The notes under the pieces: model-generated
Database searches by the model: none
Told to the model about the DNA's origin: nothing
Seen by the model: the letters and a program-made list of their open reading frames with translations, nothing else
Made by a program: the position numbers and the translations under genes
Source of the DNA: JBKHAJ01 sp964641125
GTDB taxonomy: Bacteria > Spirochaetota > Spirochaetia > SPDA01 > CAZSGZ01
DNA: 7,511 bases
Assembly: GCA_964641125.1 (NCBI GenBank)
Contig: CAZXMO010000108.1
Coordinates: forward strand, 1-7,511
Direction: 5' to 3'
Shown here: in pieces, positions 1 through 4,901 of the stretch
Numbering within the stretch: position 1 is the stretch's first letter
Layout of the letters: every line of letters begins with the position of its first letter

Positions 1-35
1 CCGCCGTTTTTCCGCCATACTCTACTACTATATAC

Positions 36-101
36 GGGAAAGTCGGGGAAAGGTTTGAAAAATTGTCGCCGTCGGCCCTGTCCCGGCGGCGGGATAGTCG
101 G
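36..101 (+). repeat. Spaced direct repeat GGGA(A/T)AGTCGG upstream of the KDG kinase gene
   Basis: The 11-base word GGGAAAGTCGG at 36-46 recurs as GGGATAGTCGG at 91-101, with 10 of 11 bases identical and starts 55 bases apart. The second copy abuts the candidate -10 box of the kinase gene. That placement would suit a repressor or activator of uronate catabolism, but this is inference. Between the copies lies an imperfect inverted repeat (65-71 with 84-90, one G-U pair) and no T-tract. I see no supported coding sequence in 1-127. Confidence 0.4.
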
Positions 102-121
102 TATACTACACCGCAAAGGAG
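78..121 (+). promoter_or_regulatory. Candidate promoter and ribosome binding site for the KDG kinase-aldolase operon
   Basis: TATACT at 102-107 matches the sigma-70 -10 consensus in 5 of 6 positions. The matching -35 region (about 78-83, CTGTCC) is poor, so an activator may be needed. Transcription would begin near 114. A strong Shine-Dalgarno, AGGAG at 117-121, sits six bases before the ATG at 128. The very short leader leaves no room for a riboswitch. Confidence 0.45.
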
Positions 122-127
122 ATTCTC

Positions 128-1171
128 ATGGCGGACAATACAACAAAGATCGTTACCTTCGGCGAGGCGATGCTCCGACTCGTTCCTCCCGATTTCAGGC
201 GGATAGAGCAAACCGATACTCTGCTGATGAATCCGGGAGGGAGCGAGTTCAACGTAGCCGTCGACATCGCCCGGCTCGGTGGAAAAGCCTCCTGGGTCAG
301 CGTTCTGCCGGACGATCCCATGGGGAGGCTCATCCGGAACAAGGCCAGAGAGCACGGCGCCGATACCGATTCGGTCATACTGAGCGATACGGGCCGCGCG
401 GGGATCTATTTCGTGGAATACGGGAGCTCCCCGAGGGCGAGTAAGGTCTATTACGACCGAGAGAACTCCTCGATAAGCCTCGAGGCGGACCGGATCGACT
501 GGAAAACAGCGTTCCAGGGGGCGGACTGGTTTCACACCAGCGGAATAACCCCGGCCTTAAGCGGCGTCTGTGCCGATGCGGCCCAGCGGGCCGTCGAAAC
601 CGCCAAGGCCGCCGGCATGACGGTAAGTTACGACCTCAACTACCGGAAGAAGCTCTGGACCCCCGAGGAGGCCCAGCGGACGACCAAGAAATACGCCGAT
701 AAGATCGACTGCTGCATCGGAAACGAAGAGGACTTTCAGAAGGTCCTCGGGGTGGAGCTCGATACAAAGCCGGGCGAGAAGAAAGAAGAATACGAGGAGA
801 TCGACCCGGACTACTACAGGCGGTTAGCGGCGAAAGTACAGGAGAGTTTCGGTTTTACCTATGTCGCTATAAGTCTGCGAGAGAGCATCTCGGTCCTCCG
901 GAACGGCTGGAGGGGACTTCTGTACACCGGCGGGCAGGCGTACATCTCCCGGAAGTACGAGCTCGAACTCGTCGACCGGGTCGGCGGCGGCGACAGCTTC
1001 TCCGCGGGGCTCATTTATTCTTTGCGCTCCGGAAAGGATCCGCAGGCGGCGGTGGAGTTCGCGGCGGCTTTTTCGGCGCTGAAGCACACCATCTGGGGAG
1101 ACATAAACATCGTGGACCTCTCGGAGGTGGAGGCCCTGCTCGCGAGCGGAAGCGCCCGGATCGAGCGGTAA
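128..1171 (+). CDS. kdgK: 2-keto-3-deoxygluconate kinase (PfkB/ribokinase family)
   Basis: This cytoplasmic sugar kinase would phosphorylate 2-keto-3-deoxygluconate with ATP to give KDPG, the substrate of the aldolase encoded next. The 347-residue product shows the PfkB N-terminal signature (NPGGSEFNVAVDIARLGG, residues 35-52). The substrate-side DLNYRKKLW is at 169-177 and GNEEDF at 198-203. The C-terminal signature DRVGGGDSFSAGL (283-295) holds the anion-hole glycines and the catalytic Asp289. The segment ALKHTIWGD (317-325) is typical of KDG kinases. It is longer than the roughly 310-residue E. coli enzyme; a charged, acidic insert around residues 208-230 accounts for part of this. The start is fixed by AGGAG six bases upstream. 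The aldolase gene follows after 22 bases, so the two are surely cotranscribed. The family assignment is firm. KDG as substrate rests on the neighbour and the C-terminal motif, and a related keto-sugar acid or a fructokinase-like substrate is possible. Confidence 0.88.
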   Translation: MADNTTKIVTFGEAMLRLVPPDFRRIEQTDTLLMNPGGSEFNVAVDIARLGGKASWVSVLPDDPMGRLIRNKAREHGADTDSVILSDTGRAGIYFVEYGSSPRASKVYYDRENSSISLEADRIDWKTAFQGADWFHTSGITPALSGVCADAAQRAVETAKAAGMTVSYDLNYRKKLWTPEEAQRTTKKYADKIDCCIGNEEDFQKVLGVELDTKPGEKKEEYEEIDPDYYRRLAAKVQESFGFTYVAISLRESISVLRNGWRGLLYTGGQAYISRKYELELVDRVGGGDSFSAGLIYSLRSGKDPQAAVEFAAAFSALKHTIWGDINIVDLSEVEALLASGSARIER

Positions 1172-1193
1172 GCCCCGGATCGAGGAGAACGTC

Positions 1194-1841
1194 ATGAACA
1201 AAAAACTGGAGAATTTGAAAAAACTCTACGAATCGAAGGTGGTCGCGATAATCCGGGCCGATGAGCCGGACAAGCTCCTGAAGGCGGTGGAGGCCCTCGA
1301 AAAGGGGGGAATTCCCGTAATCGAAATCTCCATGACCACCCCCGGCGCCCTCGAAGCTATCCGCCGGGTGGCGGAGAGTTTCGGCGGCGGGGTGTTCGTA
1401 GGAGCGGGCACCGTCCTCGATCCGGAAACGGCGAGGCATGCGATCTTAGCGGGGGCGGAATTCGTCTTTGCCCCGACCTCGAACCGGGAGACCATCGCCC
1501 TGTGCAAAAGGTACTCGAAGATCGTCATCCCCGGTGCCTTCTCCCCCACCGAAATTCTCACCGCCTGGGAGTGGGGAGCCGATCTGGTGAAGGTCTTCCC
1601 CGCGCACGAAGTAGGCGCCTCTTTCTTTAAGGCGGTCAAAGCACCCCTTCCGCAGGTAGACCTTATCGCGGTGGGGGGTGTGAACCTGGAAAATGCCGCT
1701 GATTTTATAGCCGCGGGGGCCTCGGCGGTGGGAATAGGGAGCTCTTTGGTCAAAAAGGAAATTTTAAAGGAAAACCGGTTCGGTGAGCTTACCGAACTCG
1801 CCAAGAAACTCGTCGGAAAGCTCGGGGAAGCGGGGAAATAG
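1194..1841 (+). CDS. eda: KDPG aldolase (2-dehydro-3-deoxy-phosphogluconate aldolase, Eda family)
   Basis: This class I aldolase would cleave KDPG to pyruvate and glyceraldehyde 3-phosphate, completing the route begun by the kinase upstream. The 215-residue product has the family's normal length and order of motifs. VVAIIRA is at residues 16-22 and the general-base Glu44 sits in IEISMTTP. GAGTVLDP is at 70-77, IPGAFSPTE at 112-120, the Schiff-base Lys133 in LVKVFPA, and GGVNLEN at 161-167. VGIGSSLV (179-186) is the phosphate-site loop. GAGGAG at 1182-1187, six bases before the ATG, sets the start. Two positions differ from the usual family pattern: AVGGV replaces the common PTGGV, and APT replaces the common SPG at 93-95. 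The E. coli arginine after the catalytic glutamate is Thr48, as I recall for the Thermotoga-type enzymes. 4-hydroxy-2-oxoglutarate or KDPGal could be alternative substrates. The fold and catalytic pair are clear. Confidence 0.9.
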   Translation: MNKKLENLKKLYESKVVAIIRADEPDKLLKAVEALEKGGIPVIEISMTTPGALEAIRRVAESFGGGVFVGAGTVLDPETARHAILAGAEFVFAPTSNRETIALCKRYSKIVIPGAFSPTEILTAWEWGADLVKVFPAHEVGASFFKAVKAPLPQVDLIAVGGVNLENAADFIAAGASAVGIGSSLVKKEILKENRFGELTELAKKLVGKLGEAGK

Positions 1842-1867
1842 GCCGGGGCACGCTGGCCGCCGTCCGC

Positions 1868-2482
1868 TTATTCCGGAAACAAGAGGGTTTCCTCTATTCC
1901 CATCTCCCCTGCCACGTACCGGGCCGCGTTCTGGTTCAGCCAGTTAGGCTGGTGGGCGTCGGAGCTGATCACAAACCGGTATCGGCGGGCCGGGCCCTCC
2001 CCGGCAGCCGGGGTTACAAAAGGAGCGAGCTCCCGCCTCCAATTGCTCCGCCAGATGTACCGGTTGTTGATTTCTACGTAACAATTTTGAGGAATCTTAC
2101 GTATATTCGTGCGCATCATAAAGGGATGGGCTATGATGACCGGCTTTCCCGAATCGGCGAGGCGTTCCGCGCCCCGGTACTCCTTATGTGAATCCCGGCA
2201 GTGATAGACGTAGTAATCGGCGTCTACCTGCAGCGCGTCGGTTACCCAGTCGGTTCCGTCCACCTCGGTCCCCACCTTGATCCCGCAGCTTCGAAGATCG
2301 GCGGCGTACTCCTCGAACCGGTCCCCGAAGATGAAGTCGAAATGATCGCTTATACCTAATATCCGGGCGTGGGCCACGGCGGCGATCAGCTCGACCGTCT
2401 GCTGCGAAGCGACAGAATCGTCTCCGGTGGAATAAACCGTATGCATGTGGAGATCTTGAGGCACCTGCTGAATGTAGCCCAT
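1868..2482 (-). CDS. PHP-domain metal-dependent hydrolase (putative phosphoesterase)
   Basis: The 204-residue protein is a single PHP (polymerase and histidinol phosphatase) domain, a distorted barrel that binds two or three metal ions and usually hydrolyses phosphoesters. Visible metal-ligand motifs are DLHMHT (His12, His14), GISDH (His47), GTEVDG (Glu73), YYVYH (His94), IIAHP (His119) and SSDAH (Asp175, His177). This order matches E. coli YcdX. The ligand usually found five or six residues after the second histidine is absent: Thr19-Gly20 stand there, with Asp21-Asp22 just after. No signal peptide or membrane segment is seen, so it is cytoplasmic. An in-frame TAG four codons upstream makes this ATG the first possible ATG start. 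No Shine-Dalgarno precedes it. The gene is convergent with the aldolase (26 bases apart) and divergent from the next gene. The substrate is unknown; nothing ties it to histidine synthesis. Confidence 0.82.
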   Translation of the reverse strand: MGYIQQVPQDLHMHTVYSTGDDSVASQQTVELIAAVAHARILGISDHFDFIFGDRFEEYAADLRSCGIKVGTEVDGTDWVTDALQVDADYYVYHCRDSHKEYRGAERLADSGKPVIIAHPFMMRTNIRKIPQNCYVEINNRYIWRSNWRRELAPFVTPAAGEGPARRYRFVISSDAHQPNWLNQNAARYVAGEMGIEETLLFPE

Positions 2483-2488
2483 ACCCGC

Positions 2489-2517
2489 AGTCTACGTTTT
2501 AACAGGGTTAAGCACAA
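2489..2517 (-). promoter_or_regulatory. Candidate promoter of the PHP gene, possibly giving a leaderless mRNA
   Basis: On the minus strand TTGTGC (2517-2512) is followed after 17 bases by TAGACT (2494-2489), matching the -35 and -10 consensus at 3 and 4 of 6 positions. TAGACT ends six bases before the ATG, so transcription would start at or next to the A of the start codon. That agrees with the lack of a Shine-Dalgarno. The match is modest and the call is inference. Confidence 0.35.
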
Positions 2518-2545
2518 CAGGGGGTAAGCAAAATTAACCCTTTGC
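2501..2545. repeat. Triplicated AGGGTTAA-type repeat in the divergent promoter region
   Basis: Two adjacent direct copies, AACAGGGTTAAGCA (2501-2514) and AACAGGGGGTAAGCA (2516-2530), differ by one inserted base and a changed T. A third copy lies inverted: TTAACCCT at 2534-2541 is the exact reverse complement of AGGGTTAA at 2504-2511. The cluster covers the -35 regions of both divergent candidate promoters, where a shared regulator would be expected to bind. The identity of any binding protein is unknown. Confidence 0.45.
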
Positions 2546-2569
2546 TCATAAACTCCCCGTTAGTATCAT
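2542..2569 (+). promoter_or_regulatory. Candidate promoter of the charged orphan gene, possibly leaderless
   Basis: TTGCTC (2542-2547) and TATCAT (2564-2569) are 16 bases apart and match the -35 and -10 consensus at 3 and 5 of 6 positions. The -10 box ends six bases before the ATG at 2576, putting the predicted start of transcription on the start codon. The only purine-rich bases nearby (AGG, 2572-2574) are too close to the ATG to act as a Shine-Dalgarno. Confidence 0.4.
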
Positions 2570-2575
2570 ATAGGT

Positions 2576-3759
2576 ATGTCGGAAGAACAGGACGAACGGA
2601 ACCTCGTCCCCGGGAAAGGGGATATCGCGGGATGGAACGAGTACCTCGACGAGGAGCTCTACGGGATAGGACGGATAGAGGACGACATCGAGGAACTCGG
2701 GTTCCGCTATCACGGGCTTATCGATCTGGACCGGCATTTCAGTTGCATCGAGAAGAAGCTCACCTTGGTATTGAAGATAACCCAAACTCCCCGCGACGAC
2801 CTTCCCGAGAGGGCGGAAACCGTGACCCGGGAGCAGGCGGTAAGCGCCCTCTCTTATCTCGAAGACGTTACAAGTGCGTCGATCAGTCTCGACCAGAAGT
2901 CGCAGGTCCTTTCCGATCCCAAGCTCGAGACAATCCGGGGGCTCCTCGAGGAGATTATTGCCGAGGGCGGCGGGGATTTTTTTTCCGCTCCGGAATCCCT
3001 TGGCTCGAGGAGCAGGAAGCTGGTCGGGCTCGTGGAAAGGGCGGTGTTCAAGTTTACCGACCGGGACCGGGAAGCGAGTCCCGTCCCCGGAGAGATCGAG
3101 GAGGGACAGGAGGAGTTGATCGAGGCGGACCGCATCACCATGCCGGTTTCCCAGGCGGTACTCCTGCTTCGGGAGGAGTACATTCCCCGTGCCCGGAGGC
3201 TTCTCGAACAGAACCCCGGCGATGAAGAGCTTAAGCGTCAGCTCGAGCGGCTCGAGGAGATGGATCGCTTCTACTCCCGGGTCACCCGGCGGCCCCGGGC
3301 GAGGCCGCTTATCCCGGACCGTGATTACCTTACCCGGACCATCGCCGGGCACACCCGGGACGGGGAGATGCTCGTGCGGATGGACCTTCCCGCGGTTTTG
3401 AGCAGCGGAAACCGATACGACCGCCTCTTAGACGAGATCAAGCGGCAGGTGATCCACACCGCCGCGGGAAAACGGATTTCCAAGGACCTCGATGATGAGG
3501 CGCGGTACGGACCGGCCGTCCGCGGCGTCCGCCGCAAGCCACTGTACCGCTCCCATGATCACCTGAAGGCGTTTCCCCAATACCGGAGGCTCGCGGAACA
3601 GTATCCGTTCTTAAGGAGGCTGGAAGACCGGGAGGAGCTTAAAAAGCTTATCCATATGGCCGAAAGCGGCGACCGCAAGGGAGTCCACGGGTATCTGACC
3701 CGGGCGGTGCTCCGGGACCGGAACCTCCTGTGGACGGGAGAACCCCTGGAGCTGGATAT
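2576..3759 (+). CDS. Highly charged orphan protein of unknown function, 3' end lost in the assembly gap
   Basis: I do not recognise this protein. At least 394 residues are encoded before the gap. It has no signal peptide, no membrane segment and only one cysteine (Cys57), so it is probably a soluble cytoplasmic protein. Residues 1-235 look largely helical and rich in Glu, Arg and Leu, with an acidic stretch at about 172-184 (GEIEEGQEELIEA) that could be a linker. A basic segment at 233-250 (RVTRRPRARP) leads into a second region (about 250-394) rich in Arg, Asp and His. This strand is preferred over a 268-codon minus-strand frame because the composition is protein-like throughout and a promoter-like element precedes it. 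The ATG has no Shine-Dalgarno, and I see no better start nearby. It is divergent from the PHP gene and may be cotranscribed with the DUF523 gene across the gap. If the gap were truly 100 bases, the frame would stop at 3877, inside the next gene. Confidence 0.7.
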
Positions 3760-3859
3760 NNNNNNNNNNNNNNNNNNNNNNNNNNNNNNNNNNNNNNNNN
3801 NNNNNNNNNNNNNNNNNNNNNNNNNNNNNNNNNNNNNNNNNNNNNNNNNNNNNNNNNNN
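3760..3859. other. Assembly gap of exactly 100 N
   Basis: One hundred N in a row is the usual placeholder for a scaffold gap of unknown size, so the real missing length is not known. The gap removes the end of the charged orphan gene and the Shine-Dalgarno (and perhaps the true start) of the DUF523 gene. Reading frames drawn across it carry no meaning. Confidence 0.95.
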
Positions 3860-3861
3860 TC

Positions 3862-4845
3862 ATGCCCTACATTCTGAGTGAGAAAATTCGGGTCGGGGTC
3901 AGCGCGTGTAACGCCGGGGCACGGGTACGGTGGAACCGGGCCGGCTGGGACCGGCTGAAAAGCCTCGACCGGGAGCTGTCCAACTTTATCTGGACACCGG
4001 TGTGTCCCGAGACCATGGCGGGGCTCGGAGTGCCCCGGGACCCGATCCGTCTTGCCGGGGGAAACGGCGACGACTTCTGGGCGGGGACCGCCGACATCAA
4101 GAACCGGAGCGGACGGAATGTGAGCGCCGACATACGGATCGGAACGCAGGTGTGCATGGATACGATTCGGAGGGCCGGGGTGGAGGCTTTCATCTTTATG
4201 GAGGGGAGCCCTACCTGCGGGGTCTACCGGACCACCTTGAAAAACAAGCGGCTGGGCAAGCCTCCGGGGACCTTCGGATCTCTCCTGTTGAGGGAAGACC
4301 TCTTTTTGATTCCCGCTATCGAGATGGAGAGCCCCGTCAAATGGTGGGACTGGAGGCGTCGCCTCCACGCCTTCTGCTGGCTGGGGCGGCAGAAGCTTAC
4401 CGGCAAGCAGCAGCTCTACGAGATCTGGCACAACTTCAAGTTCCTGTGCCAGGAGATCGACGAGCCGGAAGCGCGGGAGATCGGAAGTATCCTCGCGGGG
4501 ATGCCGAAGCGGTTCGAGACCTCCTTCGCCGAAGAATGGCGGAAGCGGGTGCTGCGGCTCCTCCGCAGGCCTTCCTCCATCGAGCGGATTTCGGCGGTCA
4601 TGCTGAAGCACTTCGCCTATTACCGGAAGCACGTGGCAGGCGGGGCTCCGGAGGTAGAAGAAGGCCCCGAGGCGGTAACGGAAAGCACGGAGGTTGAGAC
4701 CGGCCCCGGAGAGCTTCCGACACCGCCGCATCCGGAGATGTCGAGGCACAAGTTTGTAGCCGAGCTCTTAGAGATGGAGAAGCGGGCCGTCCGGGAGGAC
4801 TTCCTCTTCGGAGGGACCCCGGTCATCTTCCGGGAGAACAGGTAG
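3862..4845 (+). CDS. DUF523 (TudS-like) iron-sulfur protein with DUF1722-like C-terminal region
   Basis: From the ATG two bases after the gap the product has 327 residues. Residues 8-155 form a DUF523 domain: RVGVSACNAG (10-19), TPVCPE (45-50) and EGSPTCG (114-120). The three cysteines Cys16, Cys48 and Cys119, with Glu50 and Ser116 nearby, match the pattern that holds the [4Fe-4S] cluster in TudS, the thiouracil desulfidase of this family. A desulfurating role on thiolated bases or a related substrate is therefore possible but not shown. Residues 185-258 (LYEIWHNFKFLCQ through MLKHFAYYRKHV) recall the DUF1722/YbgA domain often fused to DUF523, though divergent and short. A Pro/Glu-rich linker (about 260-292) and a last helical segment follow. 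No signal peptide or membrane helix is seen, so it should be cytoplasmic. The start fits the usual DUF523 N-terminus, but an upstream start or a fusion to the preceding gene cannot be excluded. Confidence 0.8.
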   Translation: MPYILSEKIRVGVSACNAGARVRWNRAGWDRLKSLDRELSNFIWTPVCPETMAGLGVPRDPIRLAGGNGDDFWAGTADIKNRSGRNVSADIRIGTQVCMDTIRRAGVEAFIFMEGSPTCGVYRTTLKNKRLGKPPGTFGSLLLREDLFLIPAIEMESPVKWWDWRRRLHAFCWLGRQKLTGKQQLYEIWHNFKFLCQEIDEPEAREIGSILAGMPKRFETSFAEEWRKRVLRLLRRPSSIERISAVMLKHFAYYRKHVAGGAPEVEEGPEAVTESTEVETGPGELPTPPHPEMSRHKFVAELLEMEKRAVREDFLFGGTPVIFRENR

Positions 4846-4858
4846 GCAGTTTTTGGAG

Positions 4859-4901
4859 TAAATAAATAAATTTGCATTTTAGAGGCGATGGGCATTATAC
4901 T
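4859..4901 (+). promoter_or_regulatory. Candidate promoter with AT-rich upstream element before the sensor kinase
   Basis: Three TAAA units in tandem (4859-4870) form an AT-rich island resembling an UP element. They are followed directly by TTGCAT (4872-4877) and, 18 bases on, TATACT (4896-4901), with 4 and 5 of 6 consensus matches. Transcription would start near 4908, downstream of the ATG at 4888 and just before the in-frame ATG at 4912. No terminator is seen between the DUF523 stop and this point, so read-through is also possible. Confidence 0.4.

Noticed and set aside
55..444. Plus-strand frame overlapping the kinase leader and first 100 codons
   Set aside because: Arg/Gly-rich out-of-frame shadow. 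The PfkB signature and Shine-Dalgarno support the frame starting at 128 instead.
1226..1804. Minus-strand frame of 192 codons inside the aldolase gene
   Set aside because: Antisense to an intact, well-conserved KDPG aldolase. No motifs, and Ser/Ala/Thr-rich shadow composition.
1841..1858. GGCC...GGCC pairing between the convergent aldolase and PHP genes as a terminator
   Set aside because: Only four base pairs, overlapping the stop codon and without a T-tract; such pairs are common by chance in GC-rich DNA.
2546..3352. Long open minus-strand frame (268 codons) opposite the charged orphan gene
   Set aside because: Its composition is Pro/Gly/Arg/Leu-rich as expected of an antisense shadow in GC-rich DNA, it has no ribosome binding site, and it covers the divergent gene's promoter. 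The plus-strand frame is longer and protein-like throughout.
3559..4749. Minus-strand frame of 396 codons opposite the DUF523 gene
   Set aside because: It runs through the 100-N gap, so its continuity is an artefact, and it lies antisense to a clear DUF523 domain with conserved cysteines.
4859..4870. TAAA x3 as a phase-variable microsatellite
   Set aside because: Three units are too few for efficient slippage. An AT-rich UP-like element is the simpler reading.
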